A stretch of DNA of 64,000 nucleotides from Streptomyces viridochromogenes DSM 40736 (GCF_000158955.1 NZ_GG657757.1:5848692-5912691); one strand, 5' to 3'; shown: positions 26,330 to 34,840, counted from the stretch's first letter. A program made the numbers and translations. Notes: generated from the letters alone by a model not told the origin.

Positions 26330-26370
26330 GGCCCCCACTTTATAAGCAGGCAGTGGTTCGAGTGCTGCTG

Positions 26371-26435
26371 CGTCGTGGCTGGTCGCGCCCCACGGCGGAG
26401 CCGCAGATCGGCACAGCCCCGCGCCCTGAGGTGGG
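26371..26435. repeat. Dispersed intergenic repeat, copy B
   Basis: GTGGCTGGTCGCGC and CAGCCCCGCGCCCTGAGG match the halves of copies A (4455) and C (33771), separated here by an insertion of about 25 bases. It fills the gap between aroA and the M50 gene. Confidence 0.5.
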
Positions 26436-26439
26436 CTGG

Positions 26440-27162
26440 TCACAAGCCCAGTAGCCAGCGCCCTCCCCCGATCAGCGAGCACAACGACACCGCGTGGAAC
26501 AGGAAGAGCCACAAGCCCGCCGGCACATGTGTCAGCCGCGACAGCTGGTCGGCGTCCGAGTCACCCGCACCGCCCCGCGACCGCTTCGCCTGGAGCTCGA
26601 ACGCCGGCCGCACCCCGCCCAGCAACAGGAACCACACCACCACGTAGGCGAAGGCCGCCTGTACCTGCGGACCGGCCAGCCAGGAGACCACGACGAACAG
26701 CCCGCCGGTGATGATCAGGGTCAGGGCGCCGTAGGCGTTGCGGATCATCACGAGCATGGCCAGGAGCAGGGCCGTGGCCACCCACAGCAGGAGCGTGATG
26801 CGGCCGGCGCCGAGCAGGGCCGCGCCGCCGAGGCCCAGCAGGGGAGGGGCGGTGTAGCCGGCGGCCGCGGTGAGGATCATGCCGATGCCGTGCGGCTTGC
26901 CGCGGCTGACGGTCAGGCCGCTGGTGTCCGAGTGCAGACGTATGCCGGTGAGGGTGCGGCCGGTGAGCAGGGCCACGAGCCCGTGGCCGCCCTCGTGGGC
27001 GATGGTGATGGCGTTGCGGGAGATGCGCCACAGACCGTGCGGGACCACCACGGCCAGCGCGGCGGCCAGGGTCGCGATCACCACCCAGAGGTCGGGGTCG
27101 GGCTGCGTACCGGAGACCTCGTCCCAGAGGGAGGCGAGCGAGGCGGTTGCGGTGCTGTCCAT
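26440..27162 (-). CDS. M50-family membrane metallopeptidase
   Basis: The 240-residue integral membrane protein has the zinc motif HEGGH at residues 56-60, inside a helix as expected of intramembrane M50 proteases. Five or six further hydrophobic helices follow. The family cleaves membrane-bound substrates; none is suggested by the context. The ATG at 27162 (MDSTATASLASLW) is 50 bases from the divergent SOS-peptidase gene. Confidence 0.85.
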   Translation of the reverse strand: MDSTATASLASLWDEVSGTQPDPDLWVVIATLAAALAVVVPHGLWRISRNAITIAHEGGHGLVALLTGRTLTGIRLHSDTSGLTVSRGKPHGIGMILTAAAGYTAPPLLGLGGAALLGAGRITLLLWVATALLLAMLVMIRNAYGALTLIITGGLFVVVSWLAGPQVQAAFAYVVVWFLLLGGVRPAFELQAKRSRGGAGDSDADQLSRLTHVPAGLWLFLFHAVSLCSLIGGGRWLLGL

Positions 27163-27212
27163 GTAAGGCGTTGGCTCCCTGTGGGCGGATGGAATCTGGC
27201 AGTGTGGCACGT

Positions 27213-28028
27213 ATGTGCGGACGGTATTCAGCGAGTCGTAGGCCAGAGGATCTCGCAGGAATCTTTGAGGTCGAGAAGTGGGAGCCCGAGGAGACTCTGG
27301 AGCCGGACTACAACGTCGCGCCCACCAAAGAGGTCTACGCCGTCCTCGACCGCCCTTTGAAAGACGTGGCCGACCCGCGCCCGGTTCGCCAGCTGCGCAA
27401 GCTGAAGTGGGGCCTCGTCCCGTCCTGGTCGAAGACCCCCGAGGGCGGTGCCCGGATGATCAACGCACGGGCGGAGACCGTCCACGAGAAGCCGTCCTAC
27501 CGTCGCGCCTTCACCTCCCGGCGCTGCATCCTGCCCGCCGACGGCTACTACGAGTGGGTCACCGGCACGCAGGAGCGCGAGCTGGAGGTCGAGGGCAAGA
27601 AGAAGCGCCCGCGCAAGCAGCCCTACTTCGTGACGCCCGCGGACGGGTCGGTCTTCGCGATGGCCGGGCTGTACGAGTTCTGGCGGGACCGCACGCTGCC
27701 GGACGACCACCCGCAGGCCTGGTGGGTGACGTGCTCGGTCATCACGACGGAGGCGGAGCAGAGCCCCCTCGCGGTGGCCCCGGCCGACGGGCCCCGGGCC
27801 CTGGCCGACATCCATCCCCGGATGCCGCTGATGCTGACGTCCGACCGCTGGGACGCCTGGCTGGACCCGTCCCGCACGGACGCCGGCGACCTGCTCGAAC
27901 TGCTCGCCCCGCCGCCCGCCGGGCTGATGCGCGCCTACCCCGTCACCACGGCCGTCAGCAACGTCCGCAACAACGGGCCGGAGCTGCTGAAGGAGCTGGA
28001 AGGGCCCGAAGAGGGCACACTCTTCTGA
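27213..28028 (+). CDS. SOS response-associated peptidase (YedK/HMCES family)
   Basis: The 271-residue protein begins MCGRYS, so C2 becomes the N-terminal catalytic cysteine after Met removal. N84, E114 and H201 match the other active-site residues of YedK. Known members form a thiazolidine crosslink to abasic sites in single-stranded DNA and shield them. It carries a basic insert at about 125-135 (EGKKKRPRKQ). The ATG at 27213 is fixed by the need for Cys at position 2. It probably shares a transcript with the following hydrolase gene. Confidence 0.93.
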   Translation: MCGRYSASRRPEDLAGIFEVEKWEPEETLEPDYNVAPTKEVYAVLDRPLKDVADPRPVRQLRKLKWGLVPSWSKTPEGGARMINARAETVHEKPSYRRAFTSRRCILPADGYYEWVTGTQERELEVEGKKKRPRKQPYFVTPADGSVFAMAGLYEFWRDRTLPDDHPQAWWVTCSVITTEAEQSPLAVAPADGPRALADIHPRMPLMLTSDRWDAWLDPSRTDAGDLLELLAPPPAGLMRAYPVTTAVSNVRNNGPELLKELEGPEEGTLF

Positions 28029-28029
28029 C

Positions 28030-28677
28030 GTGACGCATGTGACGAACGCGACGACGGAAACCGTCGAGACCGACGCCGGCCCCGCCCGCATCACCTGGCA
28101 CGAGGCGAAGAAGGCGCGGCTGGTTCTCGCCGTCAGCCACGGCGCCGGCGGCGGCATCGAGGCCCGTGACCTGAAGGCCCTGGCCGCCGTCCTGCCCGCG
28201 CACGGCGTGACCGTGGCCCGCGTGGAGCAGCCCTGGCGGGTGGCCGGGAAGAAACTGGCACCCGCGCCCAGGACCCTGGACGTCGGCTGGCGCGGCATCT
28301 GGCCCGCGCTGGCCGGGCCCGGCCAGCCCGTGGTGTCCGGCGGGCGCAGCGCCGGGGCCCGGGTCGCCTGCCGCACCGCCACCGAGCTCGGCGCCCACGC
28401 CGTCCTCGCCCTCAGCTTCCCGCTGCACCCGCCGGGCAAGCCCGAGAAGTCCCGAGCGGAGGAACTGCTGGGTTCAGGGGTGCCCACGCTGGTCGTCCAG
28501 GGCGGCAACGACCCGTTCGGGAAGCCGGAGGAGTTCCCCGAGGGGCCCTACCGGCTCGTGGAGGTTCCGCACGGGGATCACGGCTTCGCCGTGCCGAAGC
28601 GTGCGGAGATCTCGCAGGACGAGGCCGTGGCGGTCATCACGGACGCGGTCGTCGAGTGGACCGGGGCGCTCGGGTAA
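28030..28677 (+). CDS. Alpha/beta hydrolase (dienelactone hydrolase/TEX30-like)
   Basis: The 215-residue protein shows an SHGAGGG oxyanion turn, the nucleophile elbow GGRSAGARVA, an acidic residue in GGNDPFG and a histidine in GDHGF, together the alpha/beta hydrolase triad. Its short length fits the TEX30/KANL3-like branch. The GTG start is one base after the upstream TGA, suggesting coupled translation with the SOS-peptidase gene. The substrate is unknown. Confidence 0.82.
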   Translation: MTHVTNATTETVETDAGPARITWHEAKKARLVLAVSHGAGGGIEARDLKALAAVLPAHGVTVARVEQPWRVAGKKLAPAPRTLDVGWRGIWPALAGPGQPVVSGGRSAGARVACRTATELGAHAVLALSFPLHPPGKPEKSRAEELLGSGVPTLVVQGGNDPFGKPEEFPEGPYRLVEVPHGDHGFAVPKRAEISQDEAVAVITDAVVEWTGALG

Positions 28678-28684
28678 AGCTTCG

Positions 28685-28710
28685 GGAATGCCGGGGCGGC
28701 GGTCACTGTT
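28685..28710 (+). promoter_or_regulatory. SigR-type promoter (sigRp1)
   Basis: GGAAT at 28685-28689 and GTT at 28708-28710 are separated by exactly 18 bases, matching the known SigR consensus. It lies 58 bases before the upstream ATG at 28769, so its transcript would encode the long SigR form. It implies positive autoregulation during thiol oxidation. Confidence 0.88.
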
Positions 28711-28768
28711 GTGCGGGACGTACGTGCTGGAGACCAGCACCGACGCCGTAGGAGAGGGAGTCCGCCGC

Positions 28769-28933
28769 ATGGGTTCGACCATCTGCCCGACCCGCAGCAG
28801 CCGCGCCGACCTGGACTGGACGGTGCTGCACGCGGCCAGGACCGCCCCGATTCGGGCGGCGGGCGGGCCGGATCGTCGTCTATCCTCCGATTCGGGTGAG
28901 ACCGCTTTCGGTCTCACGAGAACACTTGAGGAG
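28769..28933 (+). other. In-frame 55-codon N-terminal extension of SigR (SigR-prime)
   Basis: Exactly 55 codons run in frame from ATG 28769, behind GGAGAGGGAG, to the GTG start of the short SigR. In S. coelicolor a 55-residue extension gives an unstable SigR isoform made from the inducible promoter. The extension has two Cys-free halves after an early C6 and no recognisable domain. A 9-bp hairpin with a CTTT loop lies at 28896-28917, just before the short-form start. Confidence 0.8.
28896..28917 (+). other. Hairpin upstream of the short SigR start
   Basis: GTGAGACCG (28896-28904) pairs perfectly with CGGTCTCAC (28909-28917) around CTTT. It ends 16 bases before the GTG of short SigR and could affect initiation there. 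Confidence 0.55.
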
Positions 28934-29620
28934 GTGGGTCCGGTCACAGGGACCGACGCAGGGACCGAACACGGCCAGGCGGAGCAGCCCGACGGCCAGG
29001 GCGGCACGGCCGCCGAGACGGCCGCGCAGCGCAGTGCGCGCTTCGAACGGGACGCGCTCGAGTTCCTCGACCAGATGTACTCGGCCGCGCTGCGCATGAC
29101 GCGCAACCCGGCCGACGCCGAAGACCTGGTGCAGGAGACGTACGCCAAGGCGTACGCGTCCTTCCACCAGTTCCGCGAGGGCACCAACCTCAAGGCGTGG
29201 CTGTACCGGATCCTCACCAACACCTTCATCAACTCGTACCGCAAGAAGCAGCGCGAACCTCAGCGCAGCGCGGCCGAGGAGATCGAGGACTGGCAGCTCG
29301 CCCGCGCCGAGTCGCACATGTCGACGGGTCTGCGCTCCGCGGAGTCGCAGGCGCTCGACCACCTGCCCGACTCGGACGTGAAGGAAGCGCTCCAGGCGAT
29401 CCCCGAGGAGTTCCGCATCGCCGTGTATCTGGCGGACGTCGAGGGGTTTGCCTACAAGGAGATCGCCGACATCATGGGGACACCCATCGGTACGGTGATG
29501 TCCCGGCTGCACCGGGGCCGCCGTCAGCTGCGCGGCATGCTGGAGGACTACGCCCGCGACCGTGGGATGGTCCCGGCCGGCGCCGGAGAGTCGAACGAAG
29601 CGAAAGGCTCGGGGTCATGA
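28934..29620 (+). CDS. sigR: ECF sigma factor SigR
   Basis: The 228-residue sigma factor has sigma2 (residues about 40-105, RNPADAEDLVQETYAKAYASF) and sigma4 (about 145-205, EFRIAVYLADVEGFAYKEIADIMGTPIGTVMSRLHRGR). It directs the response to disulfide stress, including thioredoxin and mycothiol genes. Length and sequence match S. coelicolor SigR, whose short form starts GPVTGTDAG. The stop overlaps the rsrA start as ATGA. Two translation starts (28769 and 28934) are expected. The anti-sigma factor RsrA holds it inactive under reducing conditions. Confidence 0.95.
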   Translation: MGPVTGTDAGTEHGQAEQPDGQGGTAAETAAQRSARFERDALEFLDQMYSAALRMTRNPADAEDLVQETYAKAYASFHQFREGTNLKAWLYRILTNTFINSYRKKQREPQRSAAEEIEDWQLARAESHMSTGLRSAESQALDHLPDSDVKEALQAIPEEFRIAVYLADVEGFAYKEIADIMGTPIGTVMSRLHRGRRQLRGMLEDYARDRGMVPAGAGESNEAKGSGS

Positions 29621-29928
29621 GCTGCGGAGAGCCGCACGAGACGGATTGCAGCGAAATCCTCGATCATCTCTACGAGTTCCTCGACCGTGAGATGCCGGAC
29701 TCGGACTGCGTGAAGTTCGAGCACCACTTCGAGGAATGCTCGCCCTGCCTCGAGAAGTACGGGCTCGAGCAGGCCGTGAAAAAGCTGGTCAAGCGTTGCT
29801 GCGGGCATGACGACGTGCCGGGCGACCTGCGCGCCAAGGTCATGGGGCGGATCGACCTGATCCGCTCCGGCCAGGCGGTCCCCGACAAGGACGTCACCGC
29901 CTCGCCCGCCACGCCGACGGAGTCCTGA
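29617..29928 (+). CDS. rsrA: Zinc-containing redox-sensing anti-sigma factor RsrA
   Basis: The 103-residue ZAS protein binds SigR when reduced and releases it when disulfides form. It has the H37-x3-C41-x2-C44 zinc motif plus C3, C11, C31, C61 and C62, the same seven cysteines as S. coelicolor RsrA. C11 and C44 form the trigger disulfide there. Translation is coupled to sigR by the ATGA overlap, which favours near-equal amounts of the pair. Confidence 0.96.
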   Translation: MSCGEPHETDCSEILDHLYEFLDREMPDSDCVKFEHHFEECSPCLEKYGLEQAVKKLVKRCCGHDDVPGDLRAKVMGRIDLIRSGQAVPDKDVTASPATPTES

Positions 29929-29945
29929 GACTCCTGCGCCTTTCA

Positions 29946-29970
29946 ACTACCCCCCTCCCGAGGGGGTAGT
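29946..29970 (+). terminator. Terminator after rsrA
   Basis: ACTAC-CCCCCT and AGGGGG-TAGT form a stem of about 10 bp with a CCCG loop, 18 bases past the rsrA stop. Confidence 0.65.
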
Positions 29971-30079
29971 CATCCTCGAAGGCGTCACTCGAACGTGCTA
30001 ACCCGCGGGCTATCGGCCCGCGGAGCCCCCTCTGGCGTCCTAGGCTCCGGGCCTGACGGTCATGGCCGGGGAGGGGCTC

Positions 30080-31411
30080 ATGGAAGCGGTACCGGCGCGG
30101 ACACGTGTGTATGTCGCCTGTGTCGCCCTGGCCGCCCTGCTCTGCCTGCTGCCGCCGCCGGGCATCCGCACGCCCTGGTGGGCCGTCGCGCTGCTCGCCG
30201 CGCTGTACGCGGGCTGCGAGCGTGTCGCCCGGTCCCGGTTCGTCGGGATCTCCCACCCCGCCGGGACCTTCTACCCCGTGCTGCTCGCGGGTGCCTTCCT
30301 GCTGCCCGCGCCCGCCGCCGCCCTGGTGGCGGTGCCCGGTGCGCTGCTGTCTCCCGCCGGGCAGCGGCCGGTGGCGCTGCGCCGGATCTGGCGGGCGGCC
30401 CAGCTCGTCCTCGGCGTGTGGACCGCGGCCCGGGTGCACACGGCGCTCGGCGGACGGAACGCCGTGCTCGAAGGCGACGTCCCCTACGCCCTCGGACCGG
30501 CCGGGGCGGCCGTGCTGGCGTTCTGCCTGGTGCTCGCGCTGCTGGACGGCGGAATCCTGGTCGTGGCGGAGCGGGTGCCGGTGCGGCGGGCCTGGCGGGG
30601 GCTGGTGGAGCGCTCCCTGGCGCCGATCGCCGTGCACGGGCTGGCCGGGCTGATGATGGCCGTGCTGTGGCGCAGCCCGTACGGACCCGTGGCCGCGCTG
30701 CTCGTGCTGCTGCCGATGTGCGTCTCCTGGTGGGCCTTCGCGCAGTACCACCGGGAACGGGCCGCCCACCAGGCGACCATCCGGGCACTGGTCCAGGCCG
30801 TCGACATCAAGGACGGCTACACGCGCGGGCACAGCGAGCGCGTCGGGCAGGCCTCCATGATGATCGCGCGTGAGCTGGGCATGGCCGACGAGCGCGTCGA
30901 GGTGCTCCGCTTCGCCGGGATCCTGCACGACGTCGGCAAGCTCGGCGTGCCCACCCGGCTGCTCAGGAAGGACGGGCCGCTGACGCCCGAGGAGCGGCGG
31001 GTGATCGAGCTGCACCCCGAGTACGGGCACGAGATGGTGCGGGGCATCGGCTTCCTCGGCGAGGCCCGCGCAGCCGTACTGCACCACCACGAACGGCTGG
31101 ACGGCAGCGGGTACCCGTACGGGCTGCTGGGCCGTCAGATCCCGGAATCCGCCCGGGTGGTGGCGGTCGCGGACGCCTTCGACGCGATGACCTCCACCCG
31201 GAGCTACAGCCGGGCCCGGCCCGTCGCGGTGGCCCTGGCGGAGCTGGAGCGGTGCGCCGGCAGCCAGTTCGACCCGGTGATGGTCGCGGCTCTCGTGGAG
31301 GCCGTCGGCCGGGTGGGATGGCGCCCCGCCGTGACCGCCGACGACGCCCGCACGCCCCGCGTTCCCCCGCCCGGCGCGCCCCTCCCCAGCAGGCCGGGAG
31401 CACACCGATGA
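30080..31411 (+). CDS. HD-GYP domain membrane protein
   Basis: The 443-residue protein has about five to six N-terminal membrane helices (residues 10-225) and a cytoplasmic HD-GYP domain from about 235. Visible motifs are HSERV, LHDVGKLGVP, HPEYG, HHHERLDGSGYPYGL and ADAFDAMTS, so all metal ligands and the GYP triad are present. The family hydrolyses cyclic di-GMP or related dinucleotides. The start at 30080 is preferred because GGGGAGGGG precedes it; ATG 30062 lacks one. It overlaps the next gene as ATGA. Confidence 0.88.
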   Translation: MEAVPARTRVYVACVALAALLCLLPPPGIRTPWWAVALLAALYAGCERVARSRFVGISHPAGTFYPVLLAGAFLLPAPAAALVAVPGALLSPAGQRPVALRRIWRAAQLVLGVWTAARVHTALGGRNAVLEGDVPYALGPAGAAVLAFCLVLALLDGGILVVAERVPVRRAWRGLVERSLAPIAVHGLAGLMMAVLWRSPYGPVAALLVLLPMCVSWWAFAQYHRERAAHQATIRALVQAVDIKDGYTRGHSERVGQASMMIARELGMADERVEVLRFAGILHDVGKLGVPTRLLRKDGPLTPEERRVIELHPEYGHEMVRGIGFLGEARAAVLHHHERLDGSGYPYGLLGRQIPESARVVAVADAFDAMTSTRSYSRARPVAVALAELERCAGSQFDPVMVAALVEAVGRVGWRPAVTADDARTPRVPPPGAPLPSRPGAHR

Positions 31412-32655
31412 GCGCCTACCGGCCGCCCCCGCTGTTCACCCTCGTCCACGCCTGTGCCGCCCTCCTCGCCGCCGGATCCCTCGCCGCAACAAACAACAAC
31501 GGGCTGGAGGAACGCCGGGTCGCTCTCGCCTTCGGCGTCCTCGTCACCGTGGGGGAGCTCACACGGCGCAACGGGGCGCAGGTCAGGGAACCCGCGCCGC
31601 TCGGCGCCGCCGCGGCCCTGTCGTACGCGCTGCTCGGCGAGGCCGGCGGCCGGCCCACGCACCACGGTGTCGCCCAGGCCGTCGCCGTCGTCCTGGCCGC
31701 CTCGCTGCTCGGCAGCGTGCCGCACGTCGCCCGGGGACAGGGGCCCACGCTCGACCACCTGGCCCGCCGGATGCTCACCGTCGGGTTCGTCGCCGTGTGC
31801 TTCCAGCCCCCGTACAACCGGGGCATGTTCGACCACTGGGGCGGCCCCGCCTACGCGCTGCTGCTGCTCGCGCTGCTCTCCCTGACCGCGCTGTGCGACG
31901 CGGTGCTCGCCGCCGCGCTGGCCCACTCCCGCACCGGCTGGCCCTTCGGGCCCGTGCTGCGGGACGAGCTGCGCGCCGTGCTCGGCATCGGGTCGGCCGT
32001 CATCGCCACGGGTGCGGTGATGGCGCTGGCGGTCGCCGTCGTCGGCCTGTGGGCGCTGCCCGTCTTCTCCGTGCCCCTGCTGCTCGCCCAGATGTCCTTC
32101 CGGCGCTACGCAGCCGTCCGGGCGACCTACCGGCAGACCATCGCCTCCCTCGCGCGGGCCACCGAGGTCGCCGGGTACACCCCCTGCGGGCACGCCCGGC
32201 GGGTGGCCGCGCTCAGCCAGGCGGTGGGGCGTGACCTGGGCCTCACCGAGCCCGAGCTGACAGTGCTGGAGTACGCCGCGCTCATGCACGACATCGGCCA
32301 GCTGAGCCTCGTCGACCCGGTCCCGGCGGGCGCCACCGCCGTTCTGCCCGCCGCGGAACAGCGGCGTATCGCACTGCTCGGCGGGGCCGTCGTCCGGCAG
32401 ACGGGCGTCGACGAAGCGGTGGCCGTGGTCGTGGAGCGGCAGGCCGACCCCTACGCCGAACAGCCGCTCGCCGCGCGGATCGTCCGTGCGGTGAATGCGT
32501 ACGAGGAGAAGTCCCGGGAAGGTGGTCCCGGCGGGCCGCTGACGGCGCTGGAGGAACTCCGGCTCGCCACCGCCGGGGAGTACGCCCCGGAGGTGGTGGA
32601 ATCACTGGCCCGGGTACTGGCAAGGAGCAGTCTGACCCTGCCCGTGGCTGGGTAA
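31408..32655 (+). CDS. Degenerate HD-domain membrane protein
   Basis: The 415-residue protein has six to seven predicted membrane helices and a C-terminal HD domain with HARRV and MHDIGQLS. The later HD-GYP motifs are lost: the region where the neighbour has HHHER-GYP reads VVVERQADPY, so several metal ligands and GYP are missing. It is probably catalytically weak or inactive and may sense a ligand or regulate its neighbour. It is coupled to the HD-GYP gene by an ATGA overlap, so the two may form a complex. Confidence 0.82.
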   Translation: MSAYRPPPLFTLVHACAALLAAGSLAATNNNGLEERRVALAFGVLVTVGELTRRNGAQVREPAPLGAAAALSYALLGEAGGRPTHHGVAQAVAVVLAASLLGSVPHVARGQGPTLDHLARRMLTVGFVAVCFQPPYNRGMFDHWGGPAYALLLLALLSLTALCDAVLAAALAHSRTGWPFGPVLRDELRAVLGIGSAVIATGAVMALAVAVVGLWALPVFSVPLLLAQMSFRRYAAVRATYRQTIASLARATEVAGYTPCGHARRVAALSQAVGRDLGLTEPELTVLEYAALMHDIGQLSLVDPVPAGATAVLPAAEQRRIALLGGAVVRQTGVDEAVAVVVERQADPYAEQPLAARIVRAVNAYEEKSREGGPGGPLTALEELRLATAGEYAPEVVESLARVLARSSLTLPVAG

Positions 32656-32772
32656 CCCATGGGTAATGAGCGCCCTCGAGGCCGCACGTGGTTGGATGCG
32701 AAGGAGAAGGTGTCCGGGGGCTCGCAACACAGCTATGGCCAGCCCACCGCACGGAACTGGCAGGCGGGAATC

Positions 32773-33753
32773 GTGAGGATCTTCGGCAAGGGACGGAACC
32801 GGCCCTCCGCCTCCTGGCGGCAGGCCACAGACCGGGCGTTCACACTCATCGGCGACGGCCGGTACGAGGACGCCGGCGCGCTGTTGACACGTGCCGCCGA
32901 CCTGGAGCCGTGGCTCTCCGAGTCCTGGTTCAACCTCGCTCTGCTGCACAAGTTCCGGCACGACTGGGAACAGGCGCGGGCGGCGGGCCTGAGGGCCGTG
33001 GCCCTGCTCGACCGGGACACCGGCGCGCCCGACTGGTGGAACGTCGGCATCGCCGCGACCGCCCTCCAGGACTGGCCGCTGGCCCGGCGCGCCTGGCAGG
33101 CCTACGGGCTGCGGGCGCCGGGGGCCGCCCACGACGCCGGTGAGCCCGTCGGCATGGACCTCGGCAGCGCGGCCGTCCGGCTGTCCCCGGAAGGGGAGGC
33201 CGAGGTCGTGTGGGGGCGGCGGCTGGATCCCGCGCGGATCGAGGTGCTGTCCATTCCGCTGCCGTCGTCGGGGCGGCGCTGGGGCGAGGTCGTCCTGCAC
33301 GACGGCGTGCCGCACGGGGAGCGGACCACGGCCGCCGGGCACACGTACCCGGTGTTCGACGAGATCGAGCTGTGGGCGCCGTCCCCGGTGCCGACCTGGG
33401 TGGTGCTGCTGGAGGCGGCGACCGAGTCGGACCGGGACGCGCTGGAGCAGCTCGCGGCGGACGCCGGGTTCGCCGCGGAGGACTGGTCCTCTTCGGTGCG
33501 GTTGCTGTGCCGGATGTGCTCGGAGTCACGGATGCCCTCCGACGAGGGCGACGGGGAGCATCTCGACCCGCATGATCACAGTGAGCCGGGGCATCCCGGG
33601 CCGCTGGGGCACCGGACGGACGGGCAGCTGTGGGTGCCGGAGCGGGAGTGCGGGTTGGCTGCGCCGGCTTCGCTGGTCAGGGGGCTTTTGGACGGGTGGG
33701 TGGCCGACAGTCCGGATTCTCGTGACTGGCGGGATCTGGAAGAGGTGTGCTAG
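32773..33753 (+). CDS. TPR-containing protein
   Basis: The product of about 326 residues begins RIFGKGRNRPSASWRQATDRAF and contains two to three TPR-like helical pairs at about 15-110 (GDGRYEDAGALLTRAADLEPW, SESWFNLALLHKFRHDW). A mixed domain follows with two Cys in RLLCRMCSES. The start is uncertain: ATG 32659 gives 364 residues and GTG 32710 has GGAG nearby, while GTG 32773 begins the part that looks conserved. There is no signal peptide. The function is unknown. Confidence 0.75.
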   Translation: MRIFGKGRNRPSASWRQATDRAFTLIGDGRYEDAGALLTRAADLEPWLSESWFNLALLHKFRHDWEQARAAGLRAVALLDRDTGAPDWWNVGIAATALQDWPLARRAWQAYGLRAPGAAHDAGEPVGMDLGSAAVRLSPEGEAEVVWGRRLDPARIEVLSIPLPSSGRRWGEVVLHDGVPHGERTTAAGHTYPVFDEIELWAPSPVPTWVVLLEAATESDRDALEQLAADAGFAAEDWSSSVRLLCRMCSESRMPSDEGDGEHLDPHDHSEPGHPGPLGHRTDGQLWVPERECGLAAPASLVRGLLDGWVADSPDSRDWRDLEEVC

Positions 33754-33770
33754 GTCGTCCGACGGGTGCG

Positions 33771-33820
33771 GCGCTGTGGTGGGGGTTGATCGCGCAGTTC
33801 CCCGCGCCCCTGAGGGGGCG
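33771..33820. repeat. Dispersed intergenic repeat, copy C
   Basis: TTGATCGCGCAGTT followed by CCCCGCGCCCCTGAGG is the best-preserved copy of the element also seen at 4455 and 26371. It lies between the TPR gene and def. Confidence 0.6.
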
Positions 33821-33883
33821 CCTTCCCCGTACCCTGTATCAGCATCCCAGCTTGGATTTGTTCAGGAAGGCGTACGTAACGTC

Positions 33884-34534
33884 ATGGCTCAGCAGGACAC
33901 CGATCAGCAGCGTGCGGGCGTGCTTCCCGTCGACGACGAGGGGTACGTGGTCGACACGGAGGACTGCGAGGAGCGCGAGGCGGCCTGGCGGGAGCGGGGG
34001 ACCTCGCGGCCGATCACGGTGGTCGGGAACCCGGTGCTGCACAAGGAGTGCAAGGACGTCACCGACTTCGGCGACGAGTTCCAGCAGCTCGTCGCGGACA
34101 TGTTCGCCAGCCAGCGCACCGCCGAGGGCGTCGGTCTCGCCGCCAACCAGATCGGCGTCGACGCGAAGGTCTTCGTCTACGACTGCCCCGACGACGAGGG
34201 CGTCCGGCACACCGGTGTCGTCTGCAACCCCAAGCTCGTGGAACTGCCCGCCGAGAAGCGCCGGCTGGACGACAGCAACGAGGGCTGCCTGTCGGTGCCC
34301 ACCGCGTACGCGCCGCTCGCCCGGCCCGACTACGCCGAGGTGACCGGGCAGGACGAGAAGGGCAACCCGATCAAGGTGCGCGGCACCGGATACTTCGCTC
34401 GGTGTTTGCAGCACGAGACGGATCACCTGTACGGCTACCTGTACATCGACCGGCTCTCCAAGCGGGAACGCAAGGACGCGCTGCGGCAGATGGCCGAGAA
34501 CGAGCCCCGCTACCCCGTGGTGGCCAACGACTGA
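33884..34534 (+). CDS. def: Peptide deformylase
   Basis: The 216-residue enzyme removes the formyl group from nascent proteins. All three motifs are present: GVGLAANQ (82-89), EGCLS (133-137, metal ligand C135) and HETDH (177-181, metal ligands H177 and H181, base E178). An N-terminal extension of about 40 acidic residues precedes the usual start of the fold. The ATG at 33884 begins MAQQDTDQQ with AGGAAGG about 13 bases upstream. Confidence 0.95.
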   Translation: MAQQDTDQQRAGVLPVDDEGYVVDTEDCEEREAAWRERGTSRPITVVGNPVLHKECKDVTDFGDEFQQLVADMFASQRTAEGVGLAANQIGVDAKVFVYDCPDDEGVRHTGVVCNPKLVELPAEKRRLDDSNEGCLSVPTAYAPLARPDYAEVTGQDEKGNPIKVRGTGYFARCLQHETDHLYGYLYIDRLSKRERKDALRQMAENEPRYPVVAND

Positions 34535-34564
34535 GGCGTCGGCCTCACCTCAGCCTCACCAGGA

Positions 34565-34608
34565 GAACGGCGTCTGTTCGGGTTTCTCATCCCGAACAGG
34601 CGCCGTTC
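34565..34608 (+). terminator. Terminator after def
   Basis: An 18-bp stem (34565-34582 with 34591-34608, one T-G pair) with an 8-base loop lies 30 bases after the stop. Confidence 0.88.
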
Positions 34609-34840
34609 GTCTGTGCCGTTCGTCTGTGCGTCGCACGTTCGATCGCATCTGCTCTTCTTGTGATCCGGTGCCCGTCACACACCGGGAGGATCCCGGCACT
34701 GTGGGGTAGTGAATGAAGCAAATGCGTTCCCAGAAGAGTCAGTTGTGGTGCTGAATGGGGTGAGCGGGGTATGCAACGGCGCACGCCCGGCACGAAGGGA
34801 GGGGCGCTCGCGCCAACTGGCGGCTGAGAGGGGTTAGTTC
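34609..34840. promoter_or_regulatory. Upstream region of the terpene operon
   Basis: These 232 bases hold no gene and should carry the promoter of the synthase operon. GAGAGGGG at 34827-34834 is its ribosome site. No known operator was recognised. Local base composition is a little lower in GC than the flanks. Confidence 0.4.

Noticed and set aside
28851..28886. Housekeeping promoter (TTCGGG...TATCCT) for short SigR
   Set aside because: The spacing between the two boxes is about 24 bases, too long to support the call.
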